From assembly GCA_018831195.1 (NCBI GenBank), contig JAHJDP010000028.1:1-64000 (forward strand): DNA of 64,000 nucleotides. The letters are read 5' to 3'. The stretch's first letter is position 1; every line of letters starts with the position of its first letter. This document shows positions 27,503 to 35,788 of the stretch, piece by piece. Source of the stretch: Candidatus Eisenbacteria bacterium. Lineage in GTDB: Bacteria > Eisenbacteria > RBG-16-71-46 > CAIMUX01 > JAHJDP01. Position numbers and translations under genes: made by a program. The notes beneath the pieces were generated by a model that searched no databases, was not told the DNA's origin, and worked only from the letters and a program-made list of their open reading frames with translations.

Positions 27503-28087
27503 TTAGAGGGTCGCCCCCGTCTCCTCATGCCGAATCCACCATGGGAAGGGAATCGATTCAGAGAATATTTGATGGGCATGGACATGCGGATTGATGAGCA
27601 ACCCCTCCCGGCGGGACCGCGTCATGGCGACATCTAGAGTCGCCCGGCGCGGATCGATGACCGTACCCCCCCAGTTCAATCCCCAAACTTGGGCCCGAAT
27701 AAGCTCATGACACTTCATCCCACATCGATCCAGAAGCCTTTCACAAACCCGAAAAGCGTGGCCGGCGCGGGGCTGTTCCCTGTCCCATGCCAGACACCAT
27801 TGCCAGGAGCCCGGCCGCGTTCCGGGAGGAGCCCCTCCCGCACCCTCCGAACGGATCCAGGCCTTCTCACGGTTTGGATTGGCGAGTACGGTGGTTTCTT
27901 GGAGCAGGATTTCCGAGGGATCACCTGTCCCCGCCCAATTAAGCTCCCAGAGAGTCCATAATTCCATCCCCAGGATCTTCTCTCCCCACCCCAGATCCAA
28001 AACCACACTCTGCAGGGCGGATATAAGAATGGGATCCTTCCGCTTCAGCCGGGTCCAGACCTGCATCCAGCGCGGGGACTCCCTCAT
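27503..28087 (-). CDS. PurS-like protein with internal duplication (candidate one-chain PurS dimer)
   Basis: A 194-aa protein between purQ and purF, where a PurS gene would be expected because both PurQ and the small PurL are separate. I see two similar halves. Half one: MQVWTRLKRKDP, helix ISALQSVVLDLGWGEK, strand LWTLWELNWAG, helix ending VLANPNREKAWI. Half two: helix AFRVCERLLDRCGMKCHEL, strand QVWGLNWGG, helix ending LLINPHVHAHQI. WELNWAGTGDP and WGLNWGGTVIDP are clear internal repeats, and LANP resembles the LLANP of Bacillus PurS. The first start, ATG 28087, overlaps the purQ stop as ATGA. Function is inferred from layout and weak similarity. Confidence 0.6.
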   Translation of the reverse strand: MRESPRWMQVWTRLKRKDPILISALQSVVLDLGWGEKILGMELWTLWELNWAGTGDPSEILLQETTVLANPNREKAWIRSEGAGGAPPGTRPGSWQWCLAWDREQPRAGHAFRVCERLLDRCGMKCHELIRAQVWGLNWGGTVIDPRRATLDVAMTRSRREGLLINPHVHAHQIFSESIPFPWWIRHEETGATL

Positions 28088-28932
28088 GAGACACCTCCCT
28101 GTTGCGATGATCGCGGAAGATACCGCAGGGAGAGGGCGAGCGATCGGAAGATGTGCCACCCGGGGCCTTCGCTTCGTGCTTGTATAAAGCGGCGGCGTTC
28201 CTCTCCCCAAGCGCCGTCGAGGGTCGGCGGCACCTGGTGCATCCAAAGCGCTCGTTCCGGATGAGGCATCAATCCCAAGACATTTCCCTTCCGGTTCATG
28301 ACACCGGCCGCTGAGAGAAGGCTTCCGTTGGGATTCCACGGGAAAGGTGATGATCCCTGGTTTTCAGGATCAACATAGGCCAGTGGAACGAGTTCATCCA
28401 ACATGGAAGAGACCTTTTGATCAATGGTGTAAAAGCGCCCTTCTGCATGCGCCACCGGCAACGGCAGCAGATCGCCCGGTTTGAGTGTTTGGGTGAAGAG
28501 GCAATCAGCCGCCACATCTTTCACCTCGAGATGCACCCAACGACTGTAATACCCGGACCGCCCGGTCATCCGGTTCCCGGCGAGGGTCATTTCAACCCGC
28601 TCCCCTTCAAGACCGGGAAGGAGACCCGCTTCCACAAGGATTTGTGCGCCGTTACAAATCCCTAGCACCGGTTTTCCCGCCGACGCCATCTCCACCACCG
28701 CCTCCATCAGGGGAAGTTTGCCCGCCAGAGCGCCGGCACGAACACGGTCCTGGAATGAAAAACCTCCCGGCAGCACGACCGCCGCCGCTTTTTGGAGGAG
28801 CGAGGCCGGTTCATTCCAACGGTGGATCCAGGGTTTCAATCCGACCGAGGCGAGGGACCATGCTGTTTCCTCCTCGCAATTACTGCCCGGAAATTGTAAT
28901 ACCGCGACTTGAAGATGGCTGGAGGTCATCAT
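28084..28932 (-). CDS. purQ: Phosphoribosylformylglycinamidine synthase glutaminase subunit PurQ
   Basis: Class I glutamine amidotransferase that supplies ammonia to PurL. VAVLQFPGSNCEEET (9-23) is the PurQ start, PGGFSFQDRVRAGALA the next block, GICNGAQILVEAG carries the nucleophile Cys93, and LGLMPHPERA the catalytic His-x-Glu. Length (282 aa) is longer than the roughly 225 aa of Bacillus PurQ; the extra residues lie in the PENQGSSPFPWNPNGS region and the C-terminus. ATG 28932 overlaps the purL stop (ATGA); an in-frame start further upstream would run deeper into purL. Confidence 0.95.
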   Translation of the reverse strand: MMTSSHLQVAVLQFPGSNCEEETAWSLASVGLKPWIHRWNEPASLLQKAAAVVLPGGFSFQDRVRAGALAGKLPLMEAVVEMASAGKPVLGICNGAQILVEAGLLPGLEGERVEMTLAGNRMTGRSGYYSRWVHLEVKDVAADCLFTQTLKPGDLLPLPVAHAEGRFYTIDQKVSSMLDELVPLAYVDPENQGSSPFPWNPNGSLLSAAGVMNRKGNVLGLMPHPERALWMHQVPPTLDGAWGEERRRFIQARSEGPGWHIFRSLALSLRYLPRSSQQGGVS

Positions 28933-31295
28933 GCCAGAAGGTCCCCCAATCTTTGCCGCCAACGTTGCCATACAGGGTTTAGATCTATTCGGATCAATCC
29001 TCCCGCCGTCGGGATTTCGATATTCGGTTCCTTGATTACCTGTCCCAGCCCGTGGGCTGGGATGCCATCATCACGGAGCATCTTGACCAGATCATGCCAC
29101 TCGGAGGCATCAGCCAAGACAAGATAGCCGGTCCCCTCGGCAAGGAGCCACTCGCTGGGAAGGCAGGGTTCGTGACACCCTTCCCGCATCCGGATCCCCA
29201 ACCGGGGCGGATGATCTTCCAGCATGAGAAGTTCGCAGAGCGCCATTATAAGACCGCCGTGCGAGATATCACGGGCGGCGAGAAGCAGTTCATGCCGATG
29301 CGCCTTCAGAATCCCTTCGGCCATTTTGATTTCAAGCGCCCAATCGGGCGACCATGGCTTCCCTAATTCCAGACCAAGATGGCGGGCAGCGGCGCTGCCG
29401 CCCAGGGCTCCCGGCTTCCCCCGTATTAGGACCAGCTCCTGCCCCGCCGCCCAGGCCCGATTGGGAATGGCGGTCTGCGCCGAATCGAGGCGGCCGAAGG
29501 CGGCGATCGCCGGCGTCGGCGGAACAGCGCACCCGGATCGCGATTCATTATAAAAAGAGACATTCCCTGAAACGATCGGAAGCGACTCGGCATCCGGCCC
29601 TAGAGGAGCCAAACTCATGCAGGCTTCCCTCAATCCGATCAGTGTCTCTTCGAAATCCCAGAGGACTTCGGGATCCTCTGGATTCCCGAAATTCAATCCG
29701 TCGGTAAGGGCCAGCGGCTGCGCTCCCACGGAAATGAGGTGGCGGACCGCTTCAGCAACCGCCTGCTGCGCTCCGATACGGGGATGAAGACGACAGACGT
29801 GATGGTTTCCGCCGACGGCCACCGCGACGCCCAGCGATGACCCGTGCAGAGGCGTCACGACACAGGCCTCAGCGTCACCAGGCCGGAAAACCCCTTCCCC
29901 CCGCACCTCCGAATCGTAGTGCCGGTAGATCCATTCGCGGCAACAGACCTCGAGGTCACCCGCCATCGATTCCGCCAGGATCTGCCACTCTTTAACATTG
30001 GGGACGGATGTCGGATGATCCGCCACGGGGCGGGGCTTCCGGGGTCGATCCAGGGCCGGAGGATCGGCCAAGGCCGTCCGGGGAAGATTCGCCACCCGTT
30101 TCCCTTTCCAGTAAACCTCATAGTCCCCATCAGGGACGACTTCACCGACCACCGCGGCGCCCGCGCCGGGATAGCAGCGGGGCAGATCAAACTCTTCATT
30201 ATAAACACGGAGAACCTTGGCCGTGACGGTGCGCGGGACGGCCCAAACAAACCGTTCCTGTGTCTCGGCGCAGAGAATCGTCTCAGGCCCGATATCATCT
30301 TCTGAGATCGGAACACGCTCCAAGTCGATGCGGGCTCCCATCTCTCCCGCCAGCACCAATTCGGAACTCGCGCCGCCCAACCCACCGGCGCCGAGATCTT
30401 TAAATCCGGCCGGCCAACCTTCGGCATCCATCATCTCCCATACTCGTCGATTCGCGGCGACGACCATCCTTTTCAAAAAGGGATCATGAATCTGAACGGC
30501 GCCTCGCTCTTCGGCTTCACGATCGGGATCCAAGATGCGGGAGGCGAAGGCGGCGCCGCCCATCCCGCTGGAATCGGTCGGCTTTCCGATCAGAATGAGA
30601 TCATACGGTTCGTCGCGCGCCTCGCGGGGAACACGGCTGCGGATGATACGATGGCGGGCCACAATACCGAAAGCCACGACATTGACGAGGCAGTTCTCAT
30701 CGTAGTCGGCATCCCAACCGACATCACCGCCGAGGTTGGGAACGCCCAAGGCATTGCCATATTCCCAGATCCCCTGGACGACCCCCCGGACGATCTCAAC
30801 GACCCGGTCGCCGCTGGCTCCCTCGGGATCGCCGAAACGGAGCTGATCGAGAACACCGATCACATCGGCGCCCATGCAATAAACATCCCGGACAATACCC
30901 CCGATGCCCGTCGCCGCCCCCTCGACGGGAACGACCTGTGAGGGATGGTTATGGCTCTCATGCGCCACCACAAGACACCATTCCCGTCCATGATTCCGGC
31001 CGAGTTGTACAATGCCGGCGTCTTCACCCGGGCCGAGAATGACGGAAGGACCCTGCGGCGGAAGGTATTTCTTGAGGAGTCTCCGGCTGCTCTTATAAGA
31101 ACAATGTTCGCTCCAGGCGACATCGAAGAAATAGGCCTCGGTCAGGGTCAGATCGCGCTTGAAGAGGTCCAGTATCTGGCGTGCTTCTTCCGAAGACATA
31201 CGCAATCCCAGTTCATCCAGACGGCGCGACAGGGATTCATCATCGAGCCCGATGAGACCAAGGGGTTCAGCCGCGGATTGAGGAGTGGGACTCAA
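28929..31295 (-). CDS. purL: Phosphoribosylformylglycinamidine synthase subunit PurL (small type)
   Basis: ATP-dependent FGAM synthetase subunit of 788 residues, the small form that needs separate PurQ and PurS. Conserved blocks: FDVAWSEHCSYKSSRRLLKKY near 57-77, VVAHESHNHPSQVVPVEGAATGIGG (the active-site SHNHPS), DLGAGGLGGASSEL, LTDGLNFGNPEDPEVLWDFE, SGNVSFYNES and ARDISHGGLIMAL. Two repeated PurM-like halves are visible. The start is TTG 31295, overlapping the purB stop as TTGA. It leads the purL-purQ-PurS-like-purF series. Confidence 0.96.
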   Translation of the reverse strand: MSPTPQSAAEPLGLIGLDDESLSRRLDELGLRMSSEEARQILDLFKRDLTLTEAYFFDVAWSEHCSYKSSRRLLKKYLPPQGPSVILGPGEDAGIVQLGRNHGREWCLVVAHESHNHPSQVVPVEGAATGIGGIVRDVYCMGADVIGVLDQLRFGDPEGASGDRVVEIVRGVVQGIWEYGNALGVPNLGGDVGWDADYDENCLVNVVAFGIVARHRIIRSRVPREARDEPYDLILIGKPTDSSGMGGAAFASRILDPDREAEERGAVQIHDPFLKRMVVAANRRVWEMMDAEGWPAGFKDLGAGGLGGASSELVLAGEMGARIDLERVPISEDDIGPETILCAETQERFVWAVPRTVTAKVLRVYNEEFDLPRCYPGAGAAVVGEVVPDGDYEVYWKGKRVANLPRTALADPPALDRPRKPRPVADHPTSVPNVKEWQILAESMAGDLEVCCREWIYRHYDSEVRGEGVFRPGDAEACVVTPLHGSSLGVAVAVGGNHHVCRLHPRIGAQQAVAEAVRHLISVGAQPLALTDGLNFGNPEDPEVLWDFEETLIGLREACMSLAPLGPDAESLPIVSGNVSFYNESRSGCAVPPTPAIAAFGRLDSAQTAIPNRAWAAGQELVLIRGKPGALGGSAAARHLGLELGKPWSPDWALEIKMAEGILKAHRHELLLAARDISHGGLIMALCELLMLEDHPPRLGIRMREGCHEPCLPSEWLLAEGTGYLVLADASEWHDLVKMLRDDGIPAHGLGQVIKEPNIEIPTAGGLIRIDLNPVWQRWRQRLGDLLA

Positions 31296-32599
31296 GATTG
31301 GGTTTCCTTTCCCAATGTTCTGGCAAAAATCGCATCAACCGAATGCAAGAAAGCCTCCGGCTCAAAGAGACGGTCTAATTCCTCCCGGTCGAGAAGACGG
31401 GAAACCTCGGGATGTTTCATAAGTTCTTCCTTCAAACTCCCCCTCCCATCCCAGATCATCCGAGCCGCGTCTTGTACAATGGCATAGGCCTTCTCCCGTG
31501 ATCCCAAATGTTTTGTCAAAGCCAGCAGGATTTTCTGGCTGTACACCAGCCCGCCTGTCAAATCGAGATTCCGCCGCATCTGCTGCTCGTCGACCACAAG
31601 GCCGTTCATGACCAAGCAGAACTTGTTCAATGCATAATCCATAATGATAAAGGCGTCCGGCAGAATCACTCTCTCAACGCTGGAATGTGAAATATCCCTT
31701 TCGTGCCAGAGGGCGACATTTTCCAATGCCGCAATCGCATATCCGCGAAGCAGGCGGGCGATGCCGGATATCCTTTCGCAGAGGATCGGATTTCTTTTAT
31801 GAGGCATGGCCGAAGAGCCCTTTTGTCCCGAGCCGAAGGGTTCCTGTGCTTCCCGGATTTCGGTTCGTTGAAGATTCCGGATTTCGGTCGCGAATTTTTC
31901 GAGACTCGCGGCAAGTTGCGCGAGTGCCAGCATGAGATGCGCATGCCGGTCCCGTTGAACAATCTGGGTCGAGACCGGCGCCGCGGCCAATCCCAATCGC
32001 TCGAGCGTGCGTTCCTCCACTTCAGGCGGAAGGTGTGCGAGGGTGCCGACCGCCCCGGAGAGCTTGCCGACCCGCATCCCTGCGCGCGCCTCTCTTAGGC
32101 GCGCTTGCTGGCGAAGCAGTTCGGTATACCATCCCAGCATTTTTAAACCGAAGGTTGTCGGTTCAGCATGGACGCCATGGGTTCTTCCGACCATGACGGT
32201 CATCTTATGCTTCAAGGCGAGTTCCCGGATTCGGGCTAGGACCGGGGCGAGTCCCCCCTCTATCAGATCACAGGCCTGCAGGCATTGCAGCGAAAGGGCG
32301 GTATCGAGAAGATCGGAACTGGTCATCCCAAAATGGAGCGTCGCGCCTTCCGGCCCCAGTTGTTCCGTCAGACTCGTTAAAAAGGCGATGACATCATGAT
32401 GCAGTGTCGCTTCAAGTTCATCGACCCGTTCCGGGCGGAGAACAACCTTTGAACGAATCGCATCAGCGGTCCCCGGCGGCGCCGTTCCCCTCTCCTCGAG
32501 TGTTTCGACCAAGGCGAGCTCGACCCGCAGCCAGATCTCCAGCCGGTGTTTTGTGGACCAGACCGCGGCCATCTCCGGCTGGCTGTACCTCTCAATCAC
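31292..32599 (-). CDS. purB: Adenylosuccinate lyase PurB
   Basis: Fumarase/aspartase superfamily enzyme that acts twice in purine synthesis, on SAICAR and on adenylosuccinate. It starts MIERYSQPEMAAVWS. HHDVIAFLTSLTEQLG, TSSDLLDTALSLQ (around the substrate-binding site) and GRTHGVHAEPTTFG follow. The superfamily signature is SSAMPHKRNPI. Length (435 aa) is normal for the Bacillus-type enzyme. The start is GTG 32599, overlapping the htrA 3' end by 8 bases. Confidence 0.96.
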   Translation of the reverse strand: MIERYSQPEMAAVWSTKHRLEIWLRVELALVETLEERGTAPPGTADAIRSKVVLRPERVDELEATLHHDVIAFLTSLTEQLGPEGATLHFGMTSSDLLDTALSLQCLQACDLIEGGLAPVLARIRELALKHKMTVMVGRTHGVHAEPTTFGLKMLGWYTELLRQQARLREARAGMRVGKLSGAVGTLAHLPPEVEERTLERLGLAAAPVSTQIVQRDRHAHLMLALAQLAASLEKFATEIRNLQRTEIREAQEPFGSGQKGSSAMPHKRNPILCERISGIARLLRGYAIAALENVALWHERDISHSSVERVILPDAFIIMDYALNKFCLVMNGLVVDEQQMRRNLDLTGGLVYSQKILLALTKHLGSREKAYAIVQDAARMIWDGRGSLKEELMKHPEVSRLLDREELDRLFEPEAFLHSVDAIFARTLGKETQS

Positions 32600-33902
32600 C
32601 TCTGGGGTCCTCCTTCAGGACCACGTCCAACTCTATCGGTTGCCCATTTCTCTCCAGCTCAAGGCGGATCTGATCGCCGATCTGGGCATCAAAAACCACC
32701 GACCGGAATTCCTGCGTTGAGGAGACCGGAACACCATTGACCTTCCTGAGAATGTCAGCGACAAGAACGCCCGCGTCATCGGCGGGACTGCCCCCCTCAA
32801 GCGCCCATACAAGCAGGCCCCGCCGGTCCCTGATTTGGAAATAGGCGGCGAGATAGGGACTGATCGGCCGCAGCGTTACGCCAAGCCATGGCTGCCGCAC
32901 ACGGCCGTATTGTACAATCTCGTTCGCGATTTCCAGACAATTGTTGATTGGAATCGCGAAGCCGATCCCCTCAGACCCCCCGCCCTTTGAAAAGATGAAG
33001 GTGTTGATCCCCACGATTTCGCCGAGACTATTGACAAGCGGACCGCCGCTGTTCCCTGGATTGACGGCGGCATCCGTTTGAACCATATCCTTATATATGG
33101 CCGTGTTGTCTTCGCTCGGCCGGATATCCCGATGAGTCGCACTGATGACACCCGCTGTCACGGTGGGTTGATGATCATTTAACAAAAACGCAAAGGGATT
33201 CCCGATCGCCATCACCCACTCTCCGACAAGCAGGGAATCCGAATCCCCGATCCGCGCGGCCGGCAAATCCTCACCCTCGATCCGGACCACGGCCAGATCA
33301 TGATTCGTATCGCTTCCGATCAGCGTACCGTCGTAGGTTCGCCCGTCGGTCAGGGTGACCTTTATCTGATTGGCGTCGTTGACGACATGGGCATTGGTGA
33401 GGATAAGCCCCTCGGAATTGATAATCACACCAGAACCCAGTCCGGGGATTTCCTCCCGGTAGATCCGTCCGGGAACCCATCCGGGGAAAAGGGCGTCGAA
33501 GGGAGACGCTCCGGGAGGGCGGTAACGAACAAGGCGCGTTTGAGTTACAGTGATTGAAACGACCGATGGACCGGCTACCCGGGCCGCCCATACCAAAGCC
33601 GTCTCCCGCCCTTTCCAAAGGCCGTCCGATACATCCCGGGCCGCCAGCTTGGAACCGCCGCCATTCGATCGATCGGAGACCAGCTGGAGGGCGGAGCCGC
33701 CGGGATCCTGATCGGAACCGCCGGCAAGATCCCCCGGTGGTTTCTGAATTTCGGCGGGCTCTCGCGCCGTTTGAGAATTGTTAAAGAGGGGCACACCGAA
33801 GAAAGAAAGCGCCAGGTAACCCAAAGCCCCCCCAATAAGAAAGACGACCGGGATAAGCCACCAGCCGACCCGGGCGTGCGAACGTCTCAGATAGGGTTCC
33901 AT
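32592..33902 (-). CDS. HtrA/DegP-type membrane-anchored serine protease with PDZ domain
   Basis: An N-terminal membrane anchor (about 13-36, WWLIPVVFLIGGALGYLALS) is followed by a Pro/Gly-rich linker. The trypsin-like domain has His172 in LTNAHVVND, Asp202 in NHDLAVVRI and Ser285 in NPGNSGGPLV, a complete triad. One PDZ domain (about 340-425) contains GLLVWALEGGSPADDAGV and LRKVNGVPVSSTQEF. It is likely a periplasmic, DegS-like quality-control protease. The start is ATG 33902, two bases after the transaldolase stop, with GAAGGA upstream. Length is 436 aa. Confidence 0.93.
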   Translation of the reverse strand: MEPYLRRSHARVGWWLIPVVFLIGGALGYLALSFFGVPLFNNSQTAREPAEIQKPPGDLAGGSDQDPGGSALQLVSDRSNGGGSKLAARDVSDGLWKGRETALVWAARVAGPSVVSITVTQTRLVRYRPPGASPFDALFPGWVPGRIYREEIPGLGSGVIINSEGLILTNAHVVNDANQIKVTLTDGRTYDGTLIGSDTNHDLAVVRIEGEDLPAARIGDSDSLLVGEWVMAIGNPFAFLLNDHQPTVTAGVISATHRDIRPSEDNTAIYKDMVQTDAAVNPGNSGGPLVNSLGEIVGINTFIFSKGGGSEGIGFAIPINNCLEIANEIVQYGRVRQPWLGVTLRPISPYLAAYFQIRDRRGLLVWALEGGSPADDAGVLVADILRKVNGVPVSSTQEFRSVVFDAQIGDQIRLELERNGQPIELDVVLKEDPRGD

Positions 33903-33904
33903 AA

Positions 33905-34549
33905 TCAGTCCTTCGGGACCTTCTTCCAATCCTCGAGAAACTTAGCCAACCCCACATCGGTCAGGGGATGATGGAATAGTGCCTTCATCACTTTATAAGG
34001 CATCGTGGCAATATCGGCGCCGAGGATGGCCGCATCCCGGACATGTCCCGGATGGCGGATCGAGGCCACGATGATCTCGGTATCGAAGGCGTAATTCGAG
34101 TAGATGGCGACGATCTCCTCGATGAGATCCATTCCTTCAGCTCCGGCATCATCCAGCCGGCCGATAAAGGGACTCACATAGGTGGCGCCGGCTTTCGCCA
34201 TGAGCAGCGCCTGGTTCGAACTAAAAACCAAGGTGGCGTTCGTCGCGATATTCTCACCGTGAAGAATGTTCACCGCCTTCACTCCCGCGGGGATGGTCGG
34301 TATTTTTACAACAATATTCGGCGCGATCTTGGCGAGCACCCGGGCTTCCGCCAGCATCCCTTCCGTGTCGGTCGACACCACCTCCGCACTGACCGGACCT
34401 GGAACGATCCTGCAAATCTCTTTCAGCATCTCCTGAAATGTGCCTGTCTCCTTGGAGACAAGGCTGGGATTTGTCGTGACACCATCCAGAAGACCCGAAT
34501 CAGCTACGCTGCGGATCTCTTCGATGTTTGCCGTATCGAGGAAAAACTT
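33905..34549 (-). CDS. tal: Transaldolase, small fructose-6-phosphate aldolase-like type
   Basis: A short TalC/FSA-type class I aldolase (214 aa) of the pentose phosphate pathway. [20 protein letters not shown] at the start and [13 protein letters not shown] are family signatures. The Schiff-base lysine is Lys83 in [10 protein letters not shown]. Later [14 protein letters not shown] and [20 protein letters not shown] complete the pattern. GGAGG seven bases before ATG 34549 fixes the start; the earlier in-frame start lacks one. It is the first gene of the long train that runs to lpxK. Transaldolase versus fructose-6-phosphate aldolase activity cannot be separated here. Confidence 0.93.
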   Translation of the reverse strand, partial: KFFLDTANIEEIRSVADSGLLDGVTTNPSLVSKETGTFQEMLKEICRIVPGPVSAEVVSTDTEGMLAEARVLAKIAPNIVVKIPTIPAGVKAVNILHGENIATNATLVFSSNQALLMAKAGATYVSPFIGRLDDAGAEGMDLIEEIVAIYSNYAFDTEIIVASIRHPGHVRDAAILGADIATMPYKVMKALFHHPLTDVGLAKFLEDWKKVPKD

Positions 34550-34586
34550 CATCGGATGACCTCCATGGCATAGGGAATGGGAATCC

Positions 34587-34624
34587 CGCCGATAGAATCG
34601 GCGATGGGGCTCCTGAGTTGTCAA
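34587..34624 (-). promoter_or_regulatory. Candidate promoter and leader hairpin upstream of transaldolase
   Basis: A perfect TTGACA lies at 34624-34619 on the minus strand. A weak -10 candidate, GATTCT, is at 34599-34594 with a long spacer of 19. The same stretch forms a perfect 7-bp hairpin (34587-34593 with 34597-34603, loop of 3). If the promoter is real it would drive the 26-kb gene train; the hairpin over the -10 makes the call weak. Confidence 0.3.
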
Positions 34625-34676
34625 AGTAGCAGATGATCGGGGTCCGGTCTATCGTGGGGGAATTTAATGAAAACAA

Positions 34677-34706
34677 GAGACCCCGGAAGGGAACTTCCAG
34701 GGTCTC
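34677..34706 (-). terminator. Rho-independent terminator of the exported-protein gene
   Basis: An inverted repeat pairs GAGACCC (34677-34683) with GGGTCTC (34700-34706) and GGAAG (34685-34689) with CTTCC (34694-34698), leaving a 4-base loop and one unpaired base on each side. On the minus strand it is followed by TTGTTTTCATT. It lies 38 bases after the stop of the 267-aa gene and separates that gene from the transaldolase train. Confidence 0.75.
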
Positions 34707-34744
34707 AAGTTAAATCCGAACCAAGATGAGGTTCTGATCATAGC

Positions 34745-35548
34745 TTATTGAATCTTGATCTGACCCCATGTCGTGTTATTGGTCGGTGTCGGCACAACGC
34801 CGCCACAGAACACAACAAAACGGCCAATGATGTCACTCAGGCTCGCAGCCCCTTCGCAACCAAATTCAACTGTTGAGAAGATAGCCACATCCTGGGAACC
34901 ACCCTCGGCAGGACCATAGGTGTCACTGGTGAAGGTCACAACACCCTGAGCAACGAAGTACAGGTCATCGGTGTAGTAGTTCGGGCTGGCCGTCCAGCAG
35001 GTGGAGACCTGTGAACCACTGAGACCATCGATGAAGCCACCGGCCGTACCCGTCCAGCTGAGGGACGTGTCGCCACCATTGACATCTTCAATATAATCGA
35101 GGACACCGCAGTAGGTCGTAACGAACGATGCGACCGGAGCGCCACCGCCCCAGAGCATGTCCTGACCGACGGCCATCACGCATCCGCCACCATCGATATA
35201 GGTGCTAAGAATACCAAGATCAGCACTATAACCGGTATAGGATGTCCACCAGTCTTCGGATGAGTTGTAAACAACCATCTGATAGGTGGAAGGATCAAAG
35301 GCTCCCATCGGATCATAGATAACATCCGTGGCGAGACCATTAGCCGTGAAGGCTGCCACATACGCGGCACTGAGATCGGTGAATACCCCTTCTAAGACAT
35401 TGATATCAAGGACATCAGCCCGACTCAGGTACTGATCGGTATAAATCTGTGGGATGCTTTCCACGACTTCAGGACCTTTTGCCATATCGGCTGCCATTGC
35501 CGTACCGGCCAACAACAGAATGGCAAAGACTGTAAGAGCTATTCTCAT
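34745..35548 (-). CDS. Exported protein of unknown function (267 aa)
   Basis: A clear signal peptide (MRIALTVFAILLLAGTAMA, cut after residue 19) and no membrane helix afterwards. The mature protein is Gly/Ser/Thr/Tyr-rich and low in Lys/Arg, as in secreted beta-rich proteins. Blocks such as YDPMGAFDPSTYQMVVYNSSEDWW and LSTYIDGGGCVMAVGQDMLWGG look like alternating strands and helices of a flavodoxin-like or ThuA-like fold, as seen in secreted proteins of FCB bacteria. That is a guess. AGGAGG sits six bases before the ATG and a good promoter lies upstream, so expression may be high. No C-terminal sorting domain is evident. Confidence 0.75.
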   Translation of the reverse strand: MRIALTVFAILLLAGTAMAADMAKGPEVVESIPQIYTDQYLSRADVLDINVLEGVFTDLSAAYVAAFTANGLATDVIYDPMGAFDPSTYQMVVYNSSEDWWTSYTGYSADLGILSTYIDGGGCVMAVGQDMLWGGGAPVASFVTTYCGVLDYIEDVNGGDTSLSWTGTAGGFIDGLSGSQVSTCWTASPNYYTDDLYFVAQGVVTFTSDTYGPAEGGSQDVAIFSTVEFGCEGAASLSDIIGRFVVFCGGVVPTPTNNTTWGQIKIQ

Positions 35549-35788
35549 TACTAACCTCCTATGCTCGACGTTCCTTTTCTCTTAATGACCATCAGGAGCG
35601 CCGAACGATGTTTACCTAATTTGGAGCTCCATTGCTGCAGGAGGAGTATATCCCTGCAACAGTTGTAAGTATAGACCATAAAACCAAGGAAGATCAAGAG
35701 TAAAATCAGGGAATTTCTGTAATAAAATGCCGTCTAACCCACCTATTTTTCTGTGAGTTATCGAATGGAGGATATTTTTTTGCCGGCT
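35549..35788. other. AT-rich intergenic region
   Basis: This 240-base gap is clearly richer in A and T than its surroundings. It holds the promoter and leader of the exported-protein gene. The part nearest the HEAT-like gene (35701-35788) has short A/T runs but no clear terminator stem that I could find, so how transcription of the upstream operon ends is not shown. Confidence 0.5.
35668..35697 (-). promoter_or_regulatory. Sigma-70-type promoter of the exported-protein gene
   Basis: On the minus strand, TTGATC (35697-35692) and TATACT (35673-35668) are spaced by 18 bases. They match the -35 consensus at four of six and the -10 at five of six positions. The predicted start near 35661 gives a leader of about 110 bases that contains a TGCAGG/CCTGCA stem. 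Confidence 0.55.

Noticed and set aside
28088..28339. Longer N-terminus for the PurS-like gene
   Set aside because: This part lies inside purQ, is low-complexity and Arg/Pro-rich, and the ATG at 28087 gives the usual ATGA junction.
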